A DNA stretch of 64,000 nucleotides from contig CAVSNS010000011.1 in assembly GCA_963729325.1 (NCBI GenBank), positions 62,001-126,000 on the forward strand, in the 5' to 3' direction. Source of the DNA: JABCYV01 sp963729325. Its GTDB lineage: Bacteria; Acidobacteriota; Terriglobia; Terriglobales; Acidobacteriaceae. The notes beneath the pieces are model-generated. The model was not told the DNA's origin. It did not search any database and was given only the letters and a program-made list of their open reading frames with translations. The position numbers were made by a program, and so were the translations under genes. This document shows positions 49,897 through 57,322 of this stretch, piece by piece. Position 1 is the first letter of the stretch. Each line of letters opens with the position of its first letter.

Positions 49897-51636
49897 ATGA
49901 AATCCAGAACATTAACCTGCATAACCGCGCTAGGCTTATTTGCTTCGCTGGCGATTCCGGTTCAACTAGCCGCACAGGAAGAGAAGGACAAGAAGCGGCT
50001 TCGCTACACAGTCGCAGACATCGGCGCGCTGGGTGGTACGTTTGGCGAGGCCAATGCCGTGAACAACAAAGGCTGGGTCGTTGGCGATGCGAACCTGCCC
50101 GGCGATACAGTGCGGCACGCCTTCCTCTGGCGCAAAGGACTAATCAAAAACCTCATGACACTCGGAGGGCCGAATAGCATTGCGTTCTCTTTAAACGAGA
50201 CGGGCGAGGTCACGGGCTATTCGGACACTTCTACTCCAGACCCGTTGGGTGAAGATTTTTGCCTTTTCAATAGCAACCGAGTGTGTCTCCCTTTCCTATG
50301 GCAACACAGTGCGATGACCCCGCTTCCCACTCTTGGCGGGAACAACGGCCAAGCCTTTAGCATCAACAGCCAGGGCCAGGTGGCCGGGGTGGCTGAGAAT
50401 AATAAGCCGGATCCAACGTGCGTAGCTACCCGACAAGTTCTGCACTTTAAACCTGTGCTCTGGGAAGAGGGCAAGATTCAGGAACTCCCGACTATCGCGG
50501 GCGATACGGACGGGTCCGCCAACGCCATCAACGACGAAGGCCAGGCTGTCGGCGTGACGGGCGATTGCACAAGAAACTTTCACGGGGTGCTCTGGGAGCG
50601 CGGCACGGTGACTGACTTGGGCACGCTCGGAGGATTGGTTCTCAGCCCGTTTGACATTAACAACAGAGGTCAAGTAGTCGGCCTTGCGTTTTCCCCTGAC
50701 TTCACAACCATTCTGGCTTTCCTCTGGCAGAACGGCGTGGCGACAAACCTTGGCATTCTGCCGCCAGACGTTTTTAGCTTGGCGCTAGGGATCAACGACA
50801 AAGGCCAAATCGTCGGAGATTCGTGCGATGTGTCCTTCAGCTGCCGCTCATTCCTTTGGCAAAACGGCACGCTGACCGATCTCAACAGCCTCGTTCATGA
50901 CCCGACTGCTCCATTTCTTGAAAACGGAAACAGCATCAACTCGCGTGGGCAGATCGCCGGAAAAACAACAGTGCAGGGTACTCCGATAGCGGACGCTTAT
51001 TTGGCGACCCCGAGTCACCGCGAACCCGACACCGATACTGCCCCAGCTGACCCAACGGCCGCGACCAACCAAAGACCGAACGTCGTTTTGCCTGAGAACG
51101 TTCGCAACCTGCTTCGCCAGCGACCGGGTTTCGGGCGATTCGTGGGCAGCCCACTGGATGTCACATTGACTGACGCAGCAGCGGCTTCACGACCGAACGT
51201 TGCGTTGTCGCCGACCAGTCTTACCTTCCCGACCCAGGTAATCGGCACCACAAGTGCGGCCAAGACTGTGACGCTCAAAAATACCGGCACGGCCAGCTTG
51301 ACCATCACCAACATCGCGATCACCGGAACCAATGCCGGGGATTTTGCGCAAACCCATACTTGTAGAAGCTCGCTGGCTGCGGGTGCGCATTGCACGATCA
51401 GCGTGACGTTCAAGCCCACGGCATCGGGGACACGTTCGGCGGCCCTGAGCATTACTGACAACGCACCAGGAAGCCCACAGAAGGTCTCCCTCAGCGGCAC
51501 CGGCGTCGCGGGCAGTTGTATACCCCAAGGAGGTGCGTGTTTTGGACCCAGCCATCCCCACTGTTGTCCTGCCCCTCGCGGCCATCATTCATACTGCAGT
51601 AACCCGACTGGCTGGGGGACTTGCACGGAAAGCTAG
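49897..51636 (+). CDS. Secreted HAF-repeat protein with SPD-2/Hydin-like domain and six-cysteine C-terminal module
   Basis: ATG 49897 with GGAGGA six bases upstream; the signal peptide is MKSRTLTCITALGLFASLAI. Residues 25-330 hold about seven HAF-type repeats of about 50 residues (ADIGALGGTFGEANAVNNKG, LGTLGGLVLSPFDINNRGQV). Residues 430-540 form an Ig-like SPD-2/choice-of-anchor D domain (NVALSPTSLTFPTQVIGTT). The last 35 residues have six Cys spaced C-x6-C-x7-CC-x9-C-x8-C, the pattern of inhibitor-cystine-knot folds. Role unknown; likely extracellular. Confidence 0.85.
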   Translation: MKSRTLTCITALGLFASLAIPVQLAAQEEKDKKRLRYTVADIGALGGTFGEANAVNNKGWVVGDANLPGDTVRHAFLWRKGLIKNLMTLGGPNSIAFSLNETGEVTGYSDTSTPDPLGEDFCLFNSNRVCLPFLWQHSAMTPLPTLGGNNGQAFSINSQGQVAGVAENNKPDPTCVATRQVLHFKPVLWEEGKIQELPTIAGDTDGSANAINDEGQAVGVTGDCTRNFHGVLWERGTVTDLGTLGGLVLSPFDINNRGQVVGLAFSPDFTTILAFLWQNGVATNLGILPPDVFSLALGINDKGQIVGDSCDVSFSCRSFLWQNGTLTDLNSLVHDPTAPFLENGNSINSRGQIAGKTTVQGTPIADAYLATPSHREPDTDTAPADPTAATNQRPNVVLPENVRNLLRQRPGFGRFVGSPLDVTLTDAAAASRPNVALSPTSLTFPTQVIGTTSAAKTVTLKNTGTASLTITNIAITGTNAGDFAQTHTCRSSLAAGAHCTISVTFKPTASGTRSAALSITDNAPGSPQKVSLSGTGVAGSCIPQGGACFGPSHPHCCPAPRGHHSYCSNPTGWGTCTES

Positions 51637-51817
51637 CAAGGTTCCGGTGAAACGGCATCGGGAAAACGCACGGCCGTCACCGACAACGCACCAGGCAGCC
51701 CACAGAAGGTCTCCCTTAGCGCGGCACCGGTACTCCAGGCGGATGCTCGCCACGCGGGGTGCTGTGTGGCTGCCCAAGTCTCGCGGCTGGATAAACGGAA
51801 AAGCTCGTCATTGCTGA
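51637..51817 (+). pseudogene. Degenerate duplicate of the preceding protein's Ig/cysteine module
   Basis: Bases 51680-51721 repeat 51463-51502 with few changes (ACAACGCACCAGG, CCCACAGAAGGTCTCCCT), and then encode GTGTPGGCSPRGVLC-like text in a shifted frame. So a second copy of the domain end and the start of the cysteine module follow the stop, out of frame. Confidence 0.6.
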
Positions 51818-51852
51818 ACTAGTCGTGATGAACAAGAGCTAAACGCCAAGAG

Positions 51853-53505
51853 CTAGTTACCGCTCTTCCCTTCCACCCAGTAATAATCGACGCCCTGCGG
51901 CGCAAAGCTTCCCAGGTAGGTAACTCGCCGTCCCACGGTCCATTTCGCCACGTTTATCTGCGATCCTTCTGGAGCGATCACCAGATGTTCTGCGGCGGGC
52001 GCCTGACCTAGTTCATAGCGAGCAATGTCTTGATTGCGATAGAACTGCAGCCCGTATTGTGTTTCTCGCGAGAGCCCTAAGATGGCCAGAGGCACGGTCC
52101 GGTTCTCTATCTTAGTGAGCTCCGCGGCCAGAGGACGCGCTGAGAGTGTGGCGTCCAGCGCGGGTGCGCCGATACGCAATGCCGCCCATAGCGCCAGCAC
52201 TACGGGAACCAGCGTCACGAAACGCAAAACTCGCAGACCGAACCGACGGTAGAGCGTAAGCACCATACCAACTCCCAGGAACATGGCGAATGCCAGGGAG
52301 ATCTCCAATGCCCGGCCCCAGGGCAGCCGATGTTGAAACACGATGTACTGCAGCATCAACGCCGGAACGACCAAGCTGCCGCCACAATAGAATGCAGAAC
52401 AATGGGCAGAATTCGCGGACGATCGTCATCGTTCGCGTGACGTCTCACGTATTCCGTCAGCAGCAGCGTGCCTGCCGGCAACGCTGGCACGATGTAGCCC
52501 GGCAACTTGGACGCGGAGACAGAAAAGAACAGCACCGGCACGATCAGCCAGATCACGAGAAATGCGCTGAACTCATCCTCGGATCGAAACATCTCGCGCC
52601 CTTCTGCCCACCATCCGCGAATGCTTTCAAGCAGCGCCTCGACCACCAACATGGTCCAGGGCAGCAACCCCAGCAGGACAACCGGCAGGTAATACCAAAA
52701 CGGCTCGCTGATGATGATAAAGATCAGTGCTGAAGCGCGCCAGATTGTGCTCCAGAATAAAAACCCGAAAGAATTCCGGGTTCCTCATTTGCACGGCGAT
52801 GTACCAGGGCAGCCCGACTGCACAAAATAGTAGGATGCCCGGTATCCAAAGCGTTCGCCAGATAATCTGACGCTCGCCCTTCGCAAGGGCAAAGATCACA
52901 ATGATTACCGCTGCGAGAGCTGGTGCCACCGGTCCTTTGGCAAGCGTCGCTAATCCGAGAAAGATGTAAAACCAGGCCAGGTAGCTTTTGCTGCCGCTCT
53001 CGTGCCAGGCATACCACGCCAGCAACGCGATGGTGAAGGTGGCGGCGAGTGGCATGTCCGTCGAGGCGGCACGGGCAAAACCGATCACTCCCGCCGCTGA
53101 CGCTGTCATCAGAGCGCCATCGAGATGAAATCCCGGACGGAAGCGGCGCAGAAAAAGATAAACCGCAACCACCATCAGCGTGGCGTCCAGCGCCGAGGGC
53201 AACCGCGCCGCCCAATCACTCACGCCAAAAACCCGGTACGCCACCATGGCCTGCCAGTAGTAAAGCGCGGGCTTCTCCAACCACGGTTTGCCCCCAAGCG
53301 TCGGCGTGATCCAGTCATGCCGGGCAAGCATCTCGCGGGCTACTTGCGCATAGCGAGGCTCATCCGCCCCTACCAGGCCGAAATACGCGAGCCCAAAGAA
53401 AAACAGGAAGGCGCAGAATCCGGCCAGCAGCAGCCAATCGGTAAGGCGGGTCGGCGCTCAGTCAAGGCTGGAGGTTTGGAGATGCTGGGGATCCGTTCTC
53501 CTCAT
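51853..53505 (-). CDS. GT39/ArnT-like membrane glycosyltransferase, two frameshifts and an early in-frame TGA
   Basis: Integral-membrane transferase using a polyprenyl-phosphate sugar. The first loop has ADEPRYAQVAREMLARHDW, the ArnT/PMT signature with the catalytic acidic residue, followed by GKPWLEKPALYYWQ. Central TM text is intact. Extra bases near 52705 (restores SEPFWYYLPVVLLGLLPW) and 52375 break it. From the ATG at 53505, codon 16 is TGA (53458-53460) in the frame that leads into TRLTDWLLLAGF, so a complete N-terminus needs a CGA-like codon there or a different start. The C-terminal soluble domain ends at 51853. About 550 residues restored. Confidence 0.8.
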
Positions 53506-53532
53506 TGCTAAATTTTGATCAAGAACATCGCA

Positions 53533-53750
53533 TTATCGATTCTTGCGGAGTAGCACGCTAATTAATTCAACGATGATGACAGTGGTGAGAAAGGCGGACC
53601 CAGGCGCCATTAAGAAAAAGTAAGCCCAAGGCTCGGGGCCAATCCAGCAAGAAGTGGGGATCGACTAAACGTAATCCAAAGCCCCGCCGTCTGTATTGCT
53701 AGGAGCAATGCGAAGAGAACAGCGTGCTTGCGCGTTAGTTCGATAGTCAT
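53533..53750 (-). CDS. Small two-TM protein, one frameshift
   Basis: ATG 53750 with GGAG five bases upstream. TM1: HAVLFALLLAIQTAGLWI; after a shift near 53640 the text reads WIGPEPWAYFFLMAPGSAF and a second TM TTVIIVELISVLLRKN, ending TAA 53533-53535. About 72 residues. No family recognised. Confidence 0.4.
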
Positions 53751-53827
53751 CACAGCTCCAATTGTAGTGCTGCGTAAACGATTCGAAGGAGCATTGCATC
53801 CACAGCAGAGCTTTTTTCAACAAGGAC

Positions 53828-54775
53828 CTATTGTATGGAGGGGCCAGGCCGCAGCTCCGCCAGCACTCGCGCCGTGGCTGCGGACAATGGGCCGTCGAGC
53901 GAGCACCCGCTGGCGCATTGATGACCGCCACCGCCAAAACGCTCGGCGACAGCAGCCACATTCAGATCGCCTTTGCTGCGCAGGCTCACGCGAAAGCGGC
54001 CTCCCGGAAGCTCGCGAAAAAATACCGCTACTTCGACATCTTGGATGGAGAGCGCGTAATTCACCAGCCCTTCACAATCTTCTTCTTTGGCATGACAGCT
54101 TTCCATTTGCTCCTGGCTCACTGAAATCCAGGCCAGCGATCCCTCGCGATGCAAGTTAGAAAGCGCCGCGCCCAGCAGTCGCATCTTGGCAGTGGAGTGT
54201 CCGAAATAAACACTGCGAGCGCACCGCGCCGGATCGGCTCCGGCCAGCACCAGTTCCCGTGCCAGCGCGAAGGTGTGTTCGTTGGTGCCTTCGAACATGA
54301 ACGAGCCGGTATCCGTGAGCACCGCCGTATACAGGCAAGTTGCGATCTCAGGAGAAATTTTCACGTCGGCTTCTCGGGCCAGGCGGTAAACCATTTCCGC
54401 CGTCGCTACCGCCTTGGGATCAATCCAGTTCACGTGGGCAAATGGCCGCCCGCTCACGTGATGATCGATGCTGATCAAAAACCGCTCCTCCAGACCCAGC
54501 AAGCGCGTGCGTTGAATGCTGTCACACTCCAGGATGATCGCTGCCTCGTAATTTCCGTTGACGCGCTCCGCCTGGACAACTTTGTCCGCGAACGGCAGCG
54601 GACGGTAAATCCGCGGCACGCCGTCGTGCAGGACTACTTCGGCTTCCTTGCCCATGGCGCGCAGGATCTGGCCGCAGGCCAGCGCCGAACCAATCGCATC
54701 GCCGTCCGGTCGCGCGTGCGAAGTCAGCACAAACCGGCTGCGTTGCTCGATGTGTTTAAGAACTTCCCTCAACAT
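53828..54775 (-). CDS. nrnA: DHH-family nanoRNase / pAp phosphatase NrnA
   Basis: Degrades 2-5-mer RNA and 3'-phosphoadenosine 5'-phosphate. Start MLREVLKHIEQRSRF (54775) preferred; 54814 is possible. DHH motifs: HARPDGDAIGSALA, ECDSIQRTRLLG, SIDHHVSGRPF, and the DHHA1 end RFGGGGHQCASG. 315 residues, intact. Usual last partner of the rimP-nusA-infB-rbfA cluster, downstream of rbfA here too but separated by a repeat-filled 400-bp gap. Confidence 0.93.
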   Translation of the reverse strand: MLREVLKHIEQRSRFVLTSHARPDGDAIGSALACGQILRAMGKEAEVVLHDGVPRIYRPLPFADKVVQAERVNGNYEAAIILECDSIQRTRLLGLEERFLISIDHHVSGRPFAHVNWIDPKAVATAEMVYRLAREADVKISPEIATCLYTAVLTDTGSFMFEGTNEHTFALARELVLAGADPARCARSVYFGHSTAKMRLLGAALSNLHREGSLAWISVSQEQMESCHAKEEDCEGLVNYALSIQDVEVAVFFRELPGGRFRVSLRSKGDLNVAAVAERFGGGGHQCASGCSLDGPLSAATARVLAELRPGPSIQ

Positions 54776-54849
54776 GCCTGATCTACACCCTGGCCTGCTC
54801 AACCGGACCATCAAAGATTCGTCTCAGCACACTTTAGATCCGCAGCCAT

Positions 54850-55105
54850 CCTGAGGCGAAGCCGTTGTTCATCTCTTTTAGTCAACTCATACCGAGCGCA
54901 GCCGTTCTTCATCTCCCCGCAGTCATCCCGAGCGAAGCCGCTCTTTACTTCCTTGCGTCATCCCGAGCGAAGCCGTTCTTCAGGCGGAGCGAGGGATCTC
55001 GCGCGCACTGTCACCGCTGCTGTCATTCGGTCCGCACCGCACTGCTGCACGCAAGATCCCTTCGACTCCGCTCAGGGCTGGCTTTCGCAAGCTCAGGATG
55101 ACGCC
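54850..55105. repeat. Repeat family A cluster, four to five partial units
   Basis: Successive units CATCCTGAGGCGAAGCCGTT, ACCGAGCGCAGCCGTTCTTC, CATCCCGAGCGAAGCCGCTC and CATCCCGAGCGAAGCCGTTC, then an inverted part ending AAGATCCCTTCGACTCCGCT and CTCAGGATGACG. Fills the rbfA-nrnA gap. Confidence 0.85.
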
Positions 55106-55170
55106 CTAAAATAAGGGCCGCGATTTCAAGTGACGCTTACCCGCACCTCAAAACGCTTCCCGCAATCCGG

Positions 55171-55533
55171 CTATCTTTTCCTTTTTTTCGCGCGACCCAA
55201 CAGCTCATCAATTCTCGCGCCATACTGTTGCGACCTGTCCAATTGGAAGTAGAGCTCCGGCGGACGTCGCAAGTGCAGTCTCTCCGCTACTTCGCGGCGG
55301 ATGAATCCAACTGCCGCCGTCAACCCCTCCAGCGAATCGTCGGCTTCATCTTCATCGCCTTCGACAGTCACGAAAACCCGCGCCGAACGGGAATCATCGG
55401 CGAGCTGTACGCTGCTCACGCTGACCAGCCCAATGCGCGGATCGCCCAGTTCGCCTTCGACTATGGTCTCGATTTCCTCCCGTAGGGCCTCTCCCATCCG
55501 CTCCCGATGATATTTCTGCCCCCGCCGCTCCAC
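55171..55533 (-). CDS. rbfA: 30S ribosome-binding factor RbfA
   Basis: Assists 30S maturation by binding near the 16S 5' helix. GTG 55533 is chosen as the start because AGAGGTG lies five bases before it and the protein then begins as usual (ERRGQKYHRERMGEALREEI); the open frame extends to 55590. KH-like fold: GDPRIGLVSVSSVQL, SARVFVTVEGDEDE, FIRREVAERLHLRRPPEL. C-terminus basic. About 120 residues. Confidence 0.92.
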   Translation of the reverse strand: MERRGQKYHRERMGEALREEIETIVEGELGDPRIGLVSVSSVQLADDSRSARVFVTVEGDEDEADDSLEGLTAAVGFIRREVAERLHLRRPPELYFQLDRSQQYGARIDELLGRAKKRKR

Positions 55534-56147
55534 CGCCGCACCTCTAGGTAAAACGAATGAGAATATCAGAAAATCGAACTTCGGTCTCAATTTGAATCGC
55601 GCTTCTCGTCCCGCTTGCGCTTGCTTCTAAACCTTGTCAAGCCCCTGAATTTGCCCAAATCCTCGCAAGCTATTCAGTTCTTGGACGATATATTTTCGAA
55701 AGCCATGTCCCATTTTCCCCGTCCCCCTTGCTATGCTGAAATTGGGGCCAGATGCACCGCCGCGCAGTTCTAGACACCTCGCGGATGCGCCTCTGGATCT
55801 CTTGCGTGCGGAAGTGATCACTTCCCATTTGTTCCGTCCGAGAAAGAACCGGGGAGACAGAGGAGAGGCCAAGGGCTAAACCGGAACTTGTATTTTACGC
55901 AGGACAGTGATTCTACGGGGCGTGTTACCCATTAGCAGTAACGGCAAACGGACGCCGACCTTCGTGTACCCGGGGATGCTGCCGCATGGTCAATAATGGA
56001 TGCAACGGTTGTTGGGTTCAGTGAATCAAATCGTAATGGCAGATGCAAGAGATTGCGGTGTTGACAGTCAATCGGCAATACTGCACAATGGCGCTTCTTC
56101 TCCGGCCAGATATCGGAAGTTTGGTTCCCTCCCCAAGGATTCGCGAC
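55534..56147. other. Gene-free stretch between rbfA and the DUF6941-like gene
   Basis: No frame with support in either strand. Composition turns visibly more AT-rich from about 55990. A promoter for rbfA must lie here, because rbfA is cut off from the rest of the nusA operon. Confidence 0.5.
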
Positions 56148-56582
56148 ATGGCAGACCCACCCATCCCGAGCGTAGTAGCCATGCTCATATGCGACCAGAT
56201 CATTACCGAACACGTTACGAATAAGAAGAGTCTCATTGGCGTTTTCGATAACTTTAATTCACTTTCGTTCCCCACACTTTCGCAGCGTCTTGCCGTTTAT
56301 GTGAAGCTGGCTGACGCTATTGGCAATTACTTATTCAAGTTGAGAATAGTCAAGCTAAAGGATGAATCGCTGATTGCCGAAATAGGTATTCAAGCGCATA
56401 TCACAAGCGATGCAAGCCAATATTCGGAGTTGGCATTAAGTATTGGCAACATTCCCGTGCCCGAGCCGGGAAAATATGAATTTCAGTTGTACTCCGGTGA
56501 TGATTATTTGCACCGTGTAACGATGCAAGCCGTACTGGCACAATTACCGCAGGGAGGACCGCAATGGCCACAGCAGGGGTAG
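56148..56582 (+). CDS. DUF6941-like cytosolic protein
   Basis: 144 residues from ATG 56148, with AAGGA upstream. Text such as VAMLICDQIITEHVTNKKSL and IGVFDNFNSLSFPTLSQR matches my recollection of DUF6941, a beta-sandwich-like family of unknown role. It is AT-richer than neighbours and lies on the opposite strand within the nusA operon, which suggests insertion. Confidence 0.65.
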   Translation: MADPPIPSVVAMLICDQIITEHVTNKKSLIGVFDNFNSLSFPTLSQRLAVYVKLADAIGNYLFKLRIVKLKDESLIAEIGIQAHITSDASQYSELALSIGNIPVPEPGKYEFQLYSGDDYLHRVTMQAVLAQLPQGGPQWPQQG

Positions 56583-57097
56583 CACCGCCAGTAATCAACT
56601 CCGCTCAACGATTGGAGCCTGGAATTGCAGAGGCAAAACTGGAACGCAATCCAGTTCTCCCTAGCCAGCAGCTCGGTAGCTCGCCATTCCCAGCGTCGAA
56701 TGTGTTCGCGGAGTTTATTCGTCCTGGTCAACTGCCTGAACCCTGTCCGGCTAGGGTTCAATTCGCAGGTCTGCGAGACCCTGTCTTGCGGATGGTTCGT
56801 GCTATTCCGTTAGATGTATCAACAAAGCGAAACACGAGTCTTGGACAGAAGAAGCCGGAAAGAACGGAGGAAGTTCAAGCGCCAGAGGCGAAATCCTCGA
56901 TCCGCAACCGCCCCGTCGGCTGGATCCACGTCTGCCATCTCTTGTCTTCACAAAAACTCTACGAACGAATCGTCGATCTCAGCTCCATTGTTGTTGACGA
57001 TCCGCGCTGCCTGGCGTTCCACGTTCTTCATCAACCCATCCAAATAATCTCGCGAATCGGAAATGCCAACCACTCCGACAGTGGCGCGGTTCCATAA
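56564..57097 (+). CDS. Hypothetical protein overlapping the previous gene
   Basis: ATG 56564 has AGGGAGG six bases upstream and overlaps the DUF6941-like stop by 19 bp. The first 110 residues are low in structure (Pro, Glu, Arg). The last 50 are antisense to ylxP, which overlaps by 150 bp, so the real end is probably earlier and lost by an indel. No family recognised. Confidence 0.3.
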   Translation: MATAGVAPPVINSAQRLEPGIAEAKLERNPVLPSQQLGSSPFPASNVFAEFIRPGQLPEPCPARVQFAGLRDPVLRMVRAIPLDVSTKRNTSLGQKKPERTEEVQAPEAKSSIRNRPVGWIHVCHLLSSQKLYERIVDLSSIVVDDPRCLAFHVLHQPIQIISRIGNANHSDSGAVP

Positions 57098-57235
57098 GCC
57101 CGACGCATTCAATTCCGCCACTGACACGTTAAAGTGCGCCCGCAGCCGGTCTTTCAGGCTGCGTACCACTTGCCGCTTGTCCTTGAGAGATTGCGCCGCT
57201 TCAATGCGCAGTTCGAGGGTGAGAAAAGCGATCAT
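56948..57235 (-). CDS. ylxP: DUF503/YlxP-family protein
   Basis: 95 residues, MIAFLTLELRIEAAQSLKDK, RSLKDRLRAHFNVSVAELN, then RATVGVVGISDSRDYLDGLM: the complete DUF503 pattern. Usually found between infB and rbfA, as here. Possibly an RNA- or ribosome-associated factor. Confidence 0.9.
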   Translation of the reverse strand: MIAFLTLELRIEAAQSLKDKRQVVRSLKDRLRAHFNVSVAELNASGLWNRATVGVVGISDSRDYLDGLMKNVERQAARIVNNNGAEIDDSFVEFL

Positions 57236-57322
57236 CGGTCGTGTCGCAGGCTTTCGTCGTTCGCAACAACTGTTCTAGCGAAAATGGACGAAGGCCAATA
57301 GCGAAGGACTGACGAGCTGCTT

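Noticed and set aside
54850..55105. CRISPR or attachment sites
   Set aside because: Units are imperfect, spacing varies, and the same text recurs at other intergenic sites, so it is a dispersed palindromic repeat.
55627..55872. Small minus-strand frame upstream of rbfA
   Set aside because: No ribosome site, no hydrophobic or family pattern; region treated as non-coding.
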